Source: Phyto melanocephala (lineage: Eukaryota; Arthropoda; Insecta; Diptera; Rhinophoridae). From it: a stretch of DNA of 64,000 bases. The DNA lies in contig OW799234.1 of the NCBI GenBank assembly GCA_941918925.1, positions 125,077,395-125,141,394 of the forward strand, given 5' to 3'. The position numbers and the translations under genes were made by a program. The notes beneath the pieces were generated by a model that was not told the origin of the DNA, did no database searches, and was given only the letters and a program-made list of their open reading frames with translations. Positions 37,802-50,015 of this stretch are shown here, in pieces (positions within the stretch are counted from its first letter, which is position 1; each line of letters begins with the position of its first letter).

Positions 37802-38478
37802 TTATACCCTTCACCAGTGGTGCACAAGGGTATATATAGCTTTGTCATTCCGTTTGTAATTTCTACAATTTTCATTTCCGACCCCATAAAGTATATATTT
37901 TCTGAAAGCTTATGAATAGAGGAGTCGATTAAGCCCTGACCGTCTGTCCGTCTGGCCGTGTGTTGGTTGAAATCAACTTTTAAAAGCAACTATATGTTCC
38001 TCAGATCTGTATATGGTATCAATCTCTTGGAAATATCCAGGAATGAATCGCTATTGAAATTCAGCACAATCGCCCCATAACTTTCTGAGATATGAGCAAA
38101 AAACCACGACCACCTCGTTTTTTTTTCACAATTACAACAACAACATACATACATACATACATACATGTAAAAAACATACCAAACAAAAAAATTTACAAAA
38201 AAAAAAAATATTAAAATTAAATATTAAAAAAATTAAATATTAAAAAAAATTAAAAAAAAATATAAAAAAAAATAATAAAATATAAATAATATATTAAATA
38301 AAATAAAATAAAATTTTTTTGGCTCAGCTGGGATTCGATGCCACATTTATTCTAACGTGTACGTATGCACCTATTTTATATGGGATGAATGGTGATACAA
38401 ACAATTGTTATTGCATGACTACACGTTGTGAAGGGTATATAAGATTCGGCACGGCCGAATATAGCACTGTTACTTGTT
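37802..38478 (-). repeat. Hairpin-cap repeat, family A, complete copy (reverse)
   Basis: The left end is TTATACCCTTCACCAG with a second GGGTATATATAGC; the right end is GATTCGGCACGGCCGAATAT, then AGCACTGTTACTTGTTTT. Interior landmarks GTCTGTCCGTCTGGCCGTG and TTGGCTCAGCTGGGATTCG are kept. It lies between the two halves of the Tc1-like relic. Confidence 0.78.
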
Positions 38479-38667
38479 TTAAAATTCGGTTTGATTTTTC
38501 TGCGATTTAAAAATCAGTGAAAATTTACAAGTCATCAGTTTGCTTATGAACTGCTTTCTTAAACTAAATGAGAATTATAAAAAGTTATGTATTTGAATGA
38601 CTTTTAACAAATTTCGCAATAAGAAGTTTTATTGTGTATATGTAAACCAAAGTCTGAAAACTAATTA

Positions 38668-39160
38668 AAGGGTCCGCCAAATAACTTTTTTTTTTTTTTG
38701 AAAATGCTATAAAAAAGTGTAGCTTCGGCTGTGTGGCACGTAGCGCCATCCTGTTGAAACCAAATGTTGCCAATATCCTCCTCTTCAATTTTCGTGAACA
38801 AAAATTCGTTCAATATGGCCGATAACGATCGCCATTGACTACGGCCACTCCTTGCTCATTTTCGAATAAAAATGGCCCAACACAGTGATTCGTTTTGGGT
38901 GTATCGGCTTTTCAATGTATGCGTGCGGATTTTCTGTGCACCAAATGCGACAATTTTGCTTGTTTACATACCCGCCAAGATCAAAATGATCTTCATCTGA
39001 ATAATGTCGCAATATTTTCCAGCGTTGTTCAAGCGTATACACAACCATGTTCGTTCAGCGGAAGGATTAAACTAATTATCTGTCAAATCAGACATGGGAT
39101 TAGTGTTACCATTTACGAAATAAGCACTAGTTGAAAAAAAACGTTAGATGGCGGACCTTT
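38668..39160 (-). mobile_element. Internally deleted mariner element with inverted termini
   Basis: The ends AAGGGTCCGCCA (38668) and TGGCGGACCTT (to about 39160) are inverted repeats next to TA dinucleotides (38666-38667 and 39161-39162), as for mariner. Reverse reading gives VVYTLEQRWKILRHY joined almost directly to DEDHFDLGGYVNKQNCRIW, then HAYIEKPIHPKRITV, a run of broken frames, and a relic of the QQDGAT motif near 38745. Most of the N-terminal half and the C-terminus with the third catalytic Asp are deleted. This is a 493-bp non-autonomous derivative. Confidence 0.8.
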
Positions 39161-39289
39161 TACTTATGTATCACGTTATACTTAAATCAAGTTATAATTA
39201 AAATAGTTCCTAGTAAGGCAGACGATATGTACTAGTCATTGAAAATTATGTTGTTCAGTAAGAGCAAGTCATTATCTAGTTTTTGCTGG

Positions 39290-39640
39290 GAAGCTCCTTC
39301 TAACGCTTTTGGCATCAACATTATAATTATATTTTTGGCTTACTTTATGGTGGATCTCATCTGCAGTATTGGCTACACCAGTAACAATTAACCGTCTAGC
39401 CTTCTGACAATTTGCCGGTGAGGTTTTTGTTGACGACCAGCTATATTGCCTATAATGCTGAAATCACTGTGGTTTTTTATTTTAGATATTAGTCCCACTG
39501 AAACTTTATGTTTCTGCTGTGCATTCTGGAGATATGTTATGCATTTTAGTAAATATATTTTAATATTTTGTTTTCAAATTGTTGCTTTAGATTTCGCCAT
39601 CATGAAGACGTACATAAAACATTTATTTATTAGAAATTTC
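39290..39640 (-). pseudogene. Decayed Tc1-like transposase, N-terminal part
   Basis: Reverse reading near 39425-39340 gives ANCQKARRLIVTGVANTADE and IHHKV, matching the TSRTDRLIxRxVxxNPxxTAxEI stretch between the two helix-turn-helix parts of Tc1 transposases. Frames before and after are broken. Together with 37040-37510 it could be one relic split by the family A repeat and the mariner derivative. Confidence 0.5.
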
Positions 39641-42269
39641 CACCTTACAACTACAGTTTTTTTTACTTAAGTTTTCCATATTGAATTTGTATAGTTCACA
39701 CACGTGGTTTGAAAGTTGACATTATATGTAAGTAATAAAAAGTAACGGTACATTTGAAAAATACCTGCCATAGCTTAATCACAAAAAGAAAACTGCTACG
39801 TAACACATTTATGAAGTTGCCAAGTTAAAAATTTAAGAATGTTTGTTAAATATATGTATTTTTTGAATAATTTCATGAACAATTTTGTCCCATACTGTAT
39901 TAGACTTTTAATATTTGCCTCAGTTATAGATATTTGGAACAATTTTCTTAATTTTCTTTGATAACTCGAAAAAAAGTATAATTCCTTTTTGTTAGAACAG
40001 GTTTCTTAAACAAACTTATTGTAGATTCGATATATTCCCATTTTGTAAATAAAATCTTGACGCATAATCTTTATTTATTAATTAATATTTTCTAATCGTT
40101 TTTTTATTCTTTTTTATATTTATTTTTACACATTTATGGTTGATAAAATATTATATTTAGATTTTAATTTTTTTTAATTCTATTATGTTTTTGATTTTAC
40201 GTTATTCTTTTTTAAATCTTTGTCCATAAAATAAGATCCTTTTTTTCCATTTGAATCAGCTGAAAAGTGCTCCTAAATGGTATTCCTAATAAGTTATTTG
40301 CTTGTCTTAAATTTTAATAATCTGTTGCTTAGTTCTATTTGAATTAAAATTCCTAGCCTAAGGTGTAAATTTAATATCTTATTGTTTGCTTAGTTTAAAT
40401 AAAATTATCCTTCTTTTTAAAATCTTCTTTCGTCTCTATGCCCTTTTTTATTATTAGTTCGTATTATTTACCGGCTTCTGGCCAATAAACGTAAATTAAA
40501 ATTTTCAACCTTCAATTTTCATAATACTTACACAATAAGCAAATGCGTACACATACACAGATATAGAACAATATGTATAGAAATATGAGGCATCCTTATT
40601 AAGTAGCTTTTTGAATTCATTGAATAATCCTTTGTCTACTACACATTTTAGCCTTAAGGACTTGAAAATTATACCAGTATTTACTCGTAAGCTGAAAGAT
40701 TGTTGTTTATTAATGTGTTAAAATCTCTTTATCATGTCTTTTATACTTAAATTTTCATAAAGTTTCATTTTGTTTTCTTGGTTAGATGGGAAACAAAAAA
40801 CGGAAGGAAATAAAAAGGAGTGACCCCATTTTGTTCATAAAAGTAGTTGTGGAAGGCAGAATTGTTTAAGATCTTGATGAGTGTTGACATTTGGTCAAGT
40901 TATTGCTTGAATTTTGTTGCTATAGCTGTGATAATATTTGCTTAAACAAAAAAGATACTATTTGAATGTGTAAAAGTATTTCGACCCTGTAGGTTTTGTG
41001 ATAGTTACCTCTTTGTTCTTTTCTAATTTGTTGGATTGGCATATTTGAATTATACAGAATGTGAAAATAATAATAACTTTACAGCCCACTAGTAATCTAA
41101 AGTACAGTCTGCTTAAGCTAACTATGTATAAATCTAGCCTAATGTTTTTGAGGCTAACAGCTTTAAGTTAAAATAAATAAAAAAAAAAAAAAAATTAGCA
41201 GGAATATTTGAGAATAACTATTTACAGATATGGTAAAACTCTTAAGATATTCGAGAAACATTTTAAATAAATCGGTCGCTAGTCGGCAAAGTTATAGGCA
41301 TACATTTTTTGAAGAAAAAATATATATTTATTTTTTAATTTCTCCGAATTTTTTAAGATTTTAAATAATATTTTAACACGTTAAAGACATTAAATTATAA
41401 TCCGTGGTCATGGAAATTATGTCTGAGAAAAACTAACAAATTGGCTTGAAAACCACTGAGATATAAGCACCAAAATATAACTGCTTTGGTGTTTTTCTTA
41501 AAGTTTCCAATAAAGAATAGATTTTTTCAATTTCTGTAATATGTTACTGACCAGTAAAATACAGTTTATATTGTGTAATTCAAAGGGTAAATCAACGTTT
41601 AATCATAACATTGATAATAACTCTTCAGAGCTGCAGGGCTCTATTTAAATAATCCACATACACACATACATGCATCTGAATATCTTAATATACATATATA
41701 AGTATGTAAGATGTTTGGATACATATTCAAATATTGTGTATCAGCTTAAAGATATAAATCTGTTAAGGATCTAAAAGTCTACAAGCATAAAGATTAATAT
41801 CCCTGATAAGCTTTTAAGTAAATACATATAAATTAATTTATATACCCACATGTATGTACGTATGTATATACATTTGTAGTTGTTTACGTTAACATATACA
41901 TAGTCTGTAAGTATGTGTAAATTTGTTTGTATTTATTTAAACTTAAACTTTTATTTTAATTCTTATTAATTACCTTTTCTTTTTCCCCATGCAGAAACGT
42001 GTGTTAAAATCTTTTTGTAAAGTTTTTGATATAAAATTTTAAGAAAAGTTTAACACATTTGACAAATGTTGACAACTCGTAAAAGACATTTTCTGTGTTA
42101 CTTTTTGTAAATTAATTAATATAAATATCTCAGGATATAAGCTGGAAAATAGAAGTTTGTTTTAATAAAAGCAAGAAAACTTTCTTCTTTTAGAGAATAA
42201 AAAAGATCTTTTTTCAATTACTAGAAAACATAGTACAAAACAAATTAGATTTCGGCTTGCAAAGACTAT
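39641..42269. other. Intronic sequence; family C fragment near 41435-41600
   Basis: AT-rich. The stretch from about 41440 (CACTGAGATATAAGCACCAA, then ACTGCTTTGGTGTTTTTC) matches family C. TATG/CATA-rich tracts near 41660-41710 and 41850-41900. Nothing else recognised. Confidence 0.4.
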
Positions 42270-42386
42270 CTGTCGTATTCATAAAAAATATTTTAGGTTT
42301 ATTGAAGACTTATTTGACAAATTTCTGTGCAACATCTGCCAAATAAACCTTTCATAAACCTAAAATATTTTTTATGAATACGACAG
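42270..42386. mobile_element. Palindromic MITE, 117 bp
   Basis: Begins CTGTCGTATTCATAAAAAAT and ends ATTTTTTATGAATACGACAG, with the inverted match extending over about 32 bp (through TTTTAGGTTTA). Flanking TAT sequences suggest a TA or TAT target duplication. The central spacer carries TGACAAATTTCTGTGCAACA. It is small, non-coding and nearly a single hairpin. A half copy lies at 10091. Confidence 0.82.
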
Positions 42387-43069
42387 TATATCTTTGCTTA
42401 AAGCTGACTTAATTTTAGTATTAGTTGGGCATGGTCAACGATATTGTTAAAATTAGAAATATTTTCTTTTTGGGATGAGAGATGATTTCCTTCTTATTTG
42501 ATTTCTATTTAGCGGTAATTGTAACAGATTTTCAAGATTTTATAAGAGCGTTATAATAATTTGCCTTACAATGGCATCTGTAAGGTAATACAGGCCCAGT
42601 AAATTTTTAAATGGCTTGTATTGAGGGTTCTTCAGAAGAAAATACGAGCGTCACATGTAGCTTTTCAAAGTCAATATTTTTGTGTACATTAGAGACCATG
42701 AAATCTGTTAAGTCATCACAATTAACAACATGCCTTGCAATGCCATGTTTATTGTGAAAATAAAGATCTTCTACATTATAAGAACTTCATGCTTAATATT
42801 TAGTTGGATTGAATAGATACGCACTAAAAGTCCACTGACAAATTAAATGAAATTAAAAACAATGCTCACTGTTACCTATTAAATTTAAAAATAATTAGTT
42901 TCATTAAACGAGCTACTAGAAACTTTTTGCTAATAATTCTTAGTGATAAAAATTTCAACTTGAATTGCTTTTTTTAATTTTTGTATGACGAAATTGACGT
43001 AACCATTTAAATATATAAATTTGTCCCCTAATAAATAAATGTTTATTTAATTAAAAATTTTCTTATCAA
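42387..43069. other. Intronic sequence, no feature recognised
   Basis: No coding or repeat structure recognised. Confidence 0.35.
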
Positions 43070-43510
43070 TCTATTATTATATGGGCATTTTCATGTCATC
43101 GTACGTGACATTTGTACTCCTAAAAAGTGGAATAATTTTTGCAAATGTAAAAGTGACTTAAGCAAATTTAGATCTTTATGTTCAATTCAAAGGGTACTTT
43201 ATTTAAAAAAAAAAATAATTTTATATTCATTGTTTTTTAAAATATCCAGAAAAGTAAGAGAATATCGTACGTGACATAAAACAGAAGTGATTTTGGGGTA
43301 TATATGGTACTATGAAAAAATCTGCGAATCTTGGCAAGTATTTTTGTGGCTCTTATTGTTGATCTTAAAATAATTTAATTAACTCTTAGTACCTGTGCAT
43401 AGTAAAGTTAAAGTGTTTTTTTTTATCAATAAACTTATATTGAAAAACTTTTAAGAGTTTTTATTTTTACAGTCGAGGTTGACATATTCAAGGAAATGTC
43501 CGTAAGTTCT
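43070..43510 (-). repeat. Dispersed repeat family E (TGTCACGTACG repeat), copy 2, inverted
   Basis: In reverse it reads GGACATTTCCTTGAATATGT, TAAAAACTCTTAAAAGTTTT, GATTCGCAGATTTTTTCAT, AATCACTTCTGTTTTATGTC and ACGTACGATATTCTC, in the same order as copy 1 at 33776. Two TGTCACGTACG-type motifs are present (CGTACGTGACA near 43100 and 43265). The distance between shared blocks differs, so each copy has its own indels. Confidence 0.7.
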
Positions 43511-44545
43511 GAAGATATTTGGTGTAAGAAAAATCTCATAATTTTTAATAATTATTTAACAAAAACAGTGGTTACACTTATTAAAGCAAACATTTGTTTT
43601 ATTTAAATATGAGAGTCTTAAAGAAAAAGAGGTTCAAGTTAATTTTTTTTATTACTGAATTCACATATGGAATTAGTGGTGATTATATATGCAAAAGATG
43701 GCATTTTTCATCTTGTTGGATTAAAATATATCTTTAAGACTTTATTACTTAAGAAGTAATATTTCAGATATTATCTAACATTTATCACAACCTCTACTTT
43801 ATTATTTAACCTCTACAAAGGAACTATACTTGGTAGCTTTGGTTTTCCAAAAAAAAAATTCGAAAACTTGCAGAAAATTCTCATTTAAAAAATTTTCCTC
43901 CAATCAAATGTTCACCCATGTTAACCTTATGCAAATGGTAATTCTTTACAAAACTTTTTTCTTTTATTGATATAACGTAAAGTTGGCAGGTGTGCAGCAA
44001 CTAAATTTAAAAAATCTTAGTTTTGAGAAAAAGATCTTGATATTTTATTTTGATTTAAAATTAAGGTAAAAAATTCATTCTGGCATCGCTGACTATAAAA
44101 TTAACAAACAAATTGTAATTCAGTTTCTAAATATTTTCAGAAAATAGAAAGAAATACTTCAATTAGTGCCTGGAAGATTTTTCTAATACGACTAGGAAAA
44201 TTGATTTTTTTTAACTTATCTTTGAATGTTTTACTAATGGCTTACGGTTAGTAATTGTAGCTTTGAAGTTTAGTCGAAACAGTTCAAAATAACTTCTTTC
44301 CTGCTATAAAAAGACTTTAATAAAATTTGGCGATTCAAGCTTACTTGAATGCTAATAGCACTTAGCCTTTACATTTTTACCAATCATTTTATATACATAG
44401 ATTTATTAATTTACAAAAGTCGTTAATTTTTTAAGGGTAAAAGTTCGGTGTCATTCTGTCCTACGTATGATTGGAATTAAAAAAAAAAAATAAATAAATG
44501 ACAAGGGGTTATATTGTTAATTTTTATATTAAAAGCATGAAATAA

Positions 44546-44620
44546 AAAACCGGTTATTCGAACCGGTTTTAAGTGAAAAACCGAAAACCGGTTTTATGTG
44601 AAAAACCGAAAACCGGTTTT
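44546..44620. repeat. 25-bp tandem repeat with AACCGGTT palindromes
   Basis: Units AACCGGTTTTAAGTG + AAAAACCGAA start at 44561 and 44586, and a partial third at 44611; one preceding degenerate unit holds CCGGTTATTCGAACCGG. Each unit contains the palindrome AACCGGTT and inverted AACCG/CGGTT parts. Confidence 0.85.
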
Positions 44621-45335
44621 TTTTTTGGAATAATTCAAATCATTTAAAAATCGATTTTTCTTATATGCCAAGTATTTGAGTACTCTACAAACAAATTCAA
44701 AGCGAATTCAGCATACATTGCCATCAATTTGCCTCAACATGTAAGAAACCTGTATATTACACTCTTTAATGAATCACTTTAAAGTAAAGATATAAAGTTA
44801 TTCACAATTTTTAGGTTATATAAAAACTATATTAATTACAACGTTTGCCAATATTTTTAAGCTCTTAAAGGTTTTGTTTTTTGCTAACGTTGTTGTTATT
44901 ATTGTGTCATAAATTTCGCATTTATTTACACACTTTCATTTCTTGTTTGCACTTCTATTGTTTTTGCTGTTTTTCCCCATTCTCTAAACCGTTTTGGCAA
45001 TTTAAGCGACATTTTATGAATTATTTGTCTACAAATGTTGCAAAAAACAACCCTTTCATGAAGTTTGATTGTAAAACTAAACATTTCTTTTGCAACTTTT
45101 GCTAAAAACATGAAATGAATACAAATGTTTTACATAAAATTTTAATAGCTTTAAAAAAAATACATAAATGAATTGAAGAGAATATCGTATAAGTTTCTGT
45201 TTAAAAAACCCTTATATACAAATTGTAAACAAAGTATCTAATATCCGTTTATATCGTTTATTTTCATAATGTTGGCCTTAGACATTTTTTTTTCATAAAA
45301 TTTTAAGATGCCATTATTAAAGTTAAAAAAAATCA

Positions 45336-45360
45336 TACACACACACACACACACACACAC
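45336..45360. repeat. (AC)n microsatellite
   Basis: Uninterrupted AC dinucleotide run of about 25 bases. Confidence 0.95.
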
Positions 45361-46260
45361 TGTTGCTTTTAAAACTCACGCACTGTCTATTAAATAGCAA
45401 AAAGTTAAAAAAAACAACAACAATTCGTATTTCGTGCTACAAAGAAGGTGTAATAAACAATGGCTTGTAAAATGTATAAGCCAAATACAGTCACTGCTGC
45501 CGCTACCTTTGGTGTTTCATATTAATTTACTGCCTGGTATTTTTAGTATTTTTATGTTGCTTCTCAAAAACCGACTCAAATAATGCAAACCATACCACTA
45601 GCTTTTACACGTTCTCTTGTCTTTTTTTATACCCGCCACCAAAAAAATGGTAGGGGTATATTCATTTTGTCATTCCGCTTGTAACACATCGAAATATCCA
45701 TTTTAGACCCCATAAAGTATATATATTCTGAATCAGGGTTTGATTTGATGACGATCTAAATAGCTATGTCCGTCCGTCTGTCCGTCTGTCCGCCTGTCCG
45801 TCTATTGAAAGCACGATAGAGGTCGCACCGAAAAAGCTAGGGGGCTCCAATTTTGCCAGAATTTTTCTTATAGACAAGGTTTGTTTATTGTATTGAAAAT
45901 GGGCTAAATCGGAATATTAGGAAGAGAGTTATAGCTCGAAAAGCAAGAGTAGGTCGAAAAAACCGTGTCCCTCGAACATCGAATAAAGTGGAATTGTGTC
46001 CAAATGCATTAACGTAGGCTCATAAAACTTCGAGTATATATTTCCTGAGTAAAAACAATATTTTCCCCCGAAAGTTATCTAAATCTATGCATTAGGAGAG
46101 GAGTTATCGATCAAAATGTACGAAAATTTTTACCGCACATCGTATTTTTCGGTATATTTAAAAACAAAAACGTCATAAAAGCAACAAAATTGGATGTACG
46201 ACTCTGAAAATTTGCACACTTTCTTTTTTGGTGAGGCGCTTTTTTATAACGGAAAATCAA

Positions 46261-47044
46261 TATGCCACGCCCACTTTTACGCCTACCTCCCATATAACGT
46301 TTTATCCAAAATTCATATAATTTCTCTATTAATAAATATTTTGTTGGAATAATAAAGGACTATATTGAAACATCTAAGTTGTACTCATTCGCAAAAACAA
46401 CTTTTACACGCCTACTATAACGCCCACTTTTCACGTTATCTACCGTTAATGAAATTTAAAAGCTCATAAAACCGCCAAAATTAGAGGTATGATGATCAAA
46501 TTTGCTACGTATATTCCCCTAGGCAATATAATTACTGTGCCAGAAAATTAAGATGCAACGCCCACTTTAACGCCCACCTCCCATATAACGTTTTACCTAC
46601 AATTCATATAATTTCTCTATTAACAAAGACTTTGGAATAATAAAGGACTATATTGAAACATCTAAGTTGTACTCATTCGCAAAAACAACTTTTACACGCC
46701 TACGTTAACGCCCACTTTTCACGTTATCTACCGTTAATGAAATTAAAAATCTCATAAAACCGCCAAAATTAGAGGTATAATGGTCAAATTTGCTACATAT
46801 ATCCTTCTAATCAATGTAATTGTTGTGCCAAAAAGACACGCCCGCTTTAACGCCTACCTCCCGTATAATGGTTTATCTTAAATTCATGTAATTTCTCTAT
46901 TGACAAAGTTTTTGGGAAAATAAAGGACTATATTGAAATGTCTAAGTTGTATTTATTAGCAGAACTTTATTGACATGCCTAATTTAACGCCCACTTTCAG
47001 TGAAAGACTACATTAAGAAAAGCATTTTAGTAGCATATCGAAGT
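46261..47044. repeat. Tandem array of ~290-bp units inside the family B repeat
   Basis: Three units begin near 46261, 46553 and 46835. Each reads ACGCCCACTTTAACGCC-type start, TACCTCCCATATAACG, TAATTTCTCTATTAAC, AATAAAGGACTATATTGAAA and a CTAAGTTGTACTCATTCGC stretch; the third is partial and more diverged. The copy at 53202 has only one such unit, so the array arose by local duplication. Confidence 0.8.
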
Positions 47045-47046
47045 TA

Positions 47047-47602
47047 TAGAGGGGGTTAAATTTTAAGGGCCGATGTTGAATTTAAATAAAACACAAATTA
47101 TTTATGAAATTATTATTATTTCTTTTTGTAATGATAATATTTGTATGGTTCAATTATGTATTTAACAAAATATCGGCCAAATGGTCGATGGCGCCACTCC
47201 TCTATCTTATGGTCCAAGTTTTCAATGACAATGTTGATGGTCAATTGTTGGGCATGATGATGAGTCGATGTTGACTGCTCTTTTGCCACACTATCGCAAA
47301 AAACAGCAATGGTTCCCATTCAACGAACTAAGAAGGCATTCACAGATTTTCTAACATTTTATACAGACCTGCTTTGCAGAAATTTAAATATTTTTTACAA
47401 TTCTCCTGATTGTGGACGAATTTGAACGATTATGTTGATCAAAAGAATTACGAAGTGCACAAAATGCATTTTGACTTGAACGCCCATTTTTATAAAAAAC
47501 CTGAATAACTTTAACGCGTTGCTCATTTGCGTATCTTTCCACTTTTAAGTTGGTCTGAGATTAAGAAATGTCAAATGGGCCCTTAAAATTTAACCACCCT
47601 CT
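47047..47602 (-). mobile_element. Non-autonomous mariner element, ~555 bp, nested in a family B repeat
   Basis: Inverted termini TAGAGGGGGTTAAATTTTAA (left) and, in reverse, TAGAGGGTGGTTAAATTTTA (right), with TA at both edges. Reverse reading from the right end gives VERYANEQRVKVIQVFYKNG and NAFCALRNSFDQHNR, the N-terminal DNA-binding start of a mariner transposase. It then jumps to broken C-terminal sequence (IENLDHKIEEWRHRPFGRYF). The catalytic core is lost. It interrupts a family B repeat, so it is younger than that copy. Confidence 0.8.
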
Positions 47603-47746
47603 ACAAAGAAAGTGATACATATTTTATTATAAAGAGATTATTCTATAACGACTAACAAAATAATAAATATTGTGCTTTAAATGTACACAAAATTGGTGGT
47701 GGGTATAAAAGATTCGGCACAGCCGAATATAGTGCTCTTACTTGTT

Positions 47747-48239
47747 AATATTCCTTTTGTGTTTCGACACTCTCACAAGTAGTTGACGATTTTGAAGGGC
47801 CACGTTGCACGAAAACAATGTTAAATAAAAATATGACATGATGCTCTTCATTTTGATATACAAAATTATTAAACAGGAGTTTTTTTTTCAGTTGGGGTTA
47901 ATGATTAGACTTAAATATACTTGACTTTATATTTATGAGTTTCGAAATGTCATCGGCACAGTATTATTTCGAGTAGAAGAGGAAAAGTGCATGGATATTT
48001 GGAATGTACTAGACTTTTCTTTTGGATATTCTAAATAATGTTACATTTTTGTTTGCCTTCTTGAACAGCAGATATGTGAGAATATTTTGTTCTACAATTT
48101 AGTCCAACCAAAACGCACAATAATAATTGTATACAAAATAAAAACTTTTCAGAGAATTATATTAATATTTTTCATATGATAGAAGGATCTACGACAATTA
48201 CGTGTGAAAAAAAATATGTACCTGCCAAATATCTGATGG
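47747..48239. other. Intronic sequence, no feature recognised
   Basis: No coding or repeat structure recognised. Confidence 0.35.
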
Positions 48240-48840
48240 TCCATATTTTAAATTACACTGAGCCAATTATGCGTTTCAGTTCTTTTAATGTGCAAATTTC
48301 CTTCAGCTCTTGAATTGTTCTTGGCTTATTGACGTACACTTTTTCTTTTAAATTTCCTTAAAGAAAGAAGAAGTCCAACGGTGTCAAATAACATGATCGT
48401 GGCGGTCAATTAACATCAGCACGACGTGAGATAACACGGCTATTGAATTTCTCACTCAAAATAACCATTTATTCGTTGGCTGAGTGTAACCATCCTGTTG
48501 AAATCACCAGGCCCATATCCTCAATTTATTGTAAGAAGTTCGTTATCATCTTGCGATAACAAACATCATTCACGGTAACGCTTCGCTTGTGGATTCTTAT
48601 TTGGTCAAATGCGGTAGTTCTGCTTGTAAAAGAATCCACTGGGGACATATTAGGACGATGATGATGACTAAAAAAAATAACGTAGTGCAAAAAATTTATT
48701 TTAATTTGAACGCCCATTTTTGTAAAAGGCTTTAACAATCTTAATCCGCTGATCAGTTGTGTACCTCTCCATGGTTACATATGTCAAACACTGAAACAAA
48801 TAAGTGTCAAATTAAGTTGGAAGCATCGTGTATTATGGTT
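48240..48840 (-). pseudogene. Decayed mariner transposase fragments
   Basis: Reverse reading gives an N-terminal MERYTTDQRIKIV-like start near 48770-48720 with KNGRSN-like text, then fragments ending in a VISRRADVN-like stretch and WPPRSCYLTPLDFFF near 48370-48420, the third catalytic region of mariner. Large deletions and stops lie between. The right edge ATGGTTGAACCGCCCTTTA may be a terminal repeat, but no left partner was found. Confidence 0.65.
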
Positions 48841-50015
48841 GAACCGCCCTTTACTTAACCGATTAAGCTCAGTTGAATTTCCGTCTGGAAACAATATAAA
48901 TAATAGTGAAAAGTGTTTTTTAGGGGTGAATAAATACAGTATAGAAAAATACAGCATAGAAAAATATTTTTATTATTTGAGAAATTTTGTTCGAAAAATA
49001 ATTTTACGAAATAAAAGTATCTGAAGATTATGTCGGGTTTGGGAACGCGTTGGCTGGCTCTTATGTAAGGCTGGTTAAAGTTTGAGAAAATAGTCCAGCT
49101 AATTTATTCACGCAACCCTATCACTTAACAAAATATCACAGAAAGAAATTGCTTTAAATAGCACAAACTTGTTAATCGATAATTTATGACAACATGCTCT
49201 CTCTCCAGTAAGACAATTGTTTAAATATTCAATAGAAGATCTTTTACTCAAAGTAATAGTTATATAACATTATAAAAGGTTTCTATTATAATCTAAATAT
49301 GAAAATTTTCAATTAGAGATCTCCAAGAACCATGGGAAAGGGAAATGTATACTGGCAACGGTGTTTTTTGTTACAACTGATTTAAGAGTTCTCGGTTGTT
49401 TTGATGTAGGCTGAGGAAGGAAGTTATTGTTTACAATGCCTAGGCCGGAGAACGCTCGAATATTTGTTGAATTTTCGTTTGCTAAGTAGCAAAATTGAAT
49501 CTTTCTTAAAATTAAAAATGTTAAAGAATTTGCTGTCTAAAAAAATACGGTTGTTATTTAGGTGCCTAATTGGGTAAAATAAAAACTGAAAATATATTGT
49601 TCTAACTGTGTATTATCTGTACGGAGTAGAGAAGTGAATCCAAGATCTCTGCCTTATTGGAGCTATTACTTCGAAGAACTTAAGCTTTGGTCGGAGTACA
49701 CTTAGAACTAGAACCTAGAACTAGAACTTTTTCTAGACTAGTTATTGGTGAGGCCTTTTCGGAGAGCACGTGGTGGCTATGGAAAACATAATAGTAAAAC
49801 TTGGTCATGCTTTTACAAACATTGATGATTCTCGGGTTTTGTTGCAGCCTCAACAACAACAGAGAAGGATGGCTTAATGACTGATGCTTGCAGATATGGT
49901 GTCGGATCAGTTACTTGATGAATTGTTCGGCTTCTTTTGGACCGCATATCCGATTCTGTCACTTATTATTAACAACGAGCTTCTTGTACTTAAATTAACC
50001 AAGAATTAATGTAGA
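48841..50015. other. Intronic sequence, no feature recognised
   Basis: Contains a short AGAACTAGAACCTAGAACTA simple repeat near 49706-49730. No coding recognised. Confidence 0.35.

Larger units (their letters stand above)
43511..45626. other. Intronic sequence with two simple-repeat tracts
   Basis: Contains the AACCGGTTTT tandem array (44546-44620) and a CA run (45336-45360). No other feature recognised. Confidence 0.4.
45627..47746 (-). repeat. Hairpin-cap repeat, family B, long copy with tandem array and nested element
   Basis: The left end is TTATACCCGCCACCAAAAAA and the right end GGTGGGTATAAAAGATTCGG, CACAGCCGAATATAGTGCTC, TTACTTGTT. The cap is the same as in family A, but the body is different (CACATCGAAATATCCATTTT, AAGCACGATAGAGGTCGCAC, CATCGAATAAAGTGGAATTG). 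The middle holds about three tandem units (see next entry). A mariner MITE has inserted at 47047-47602. No coding. Total about 2.1 kb. Confidence 0.8.
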
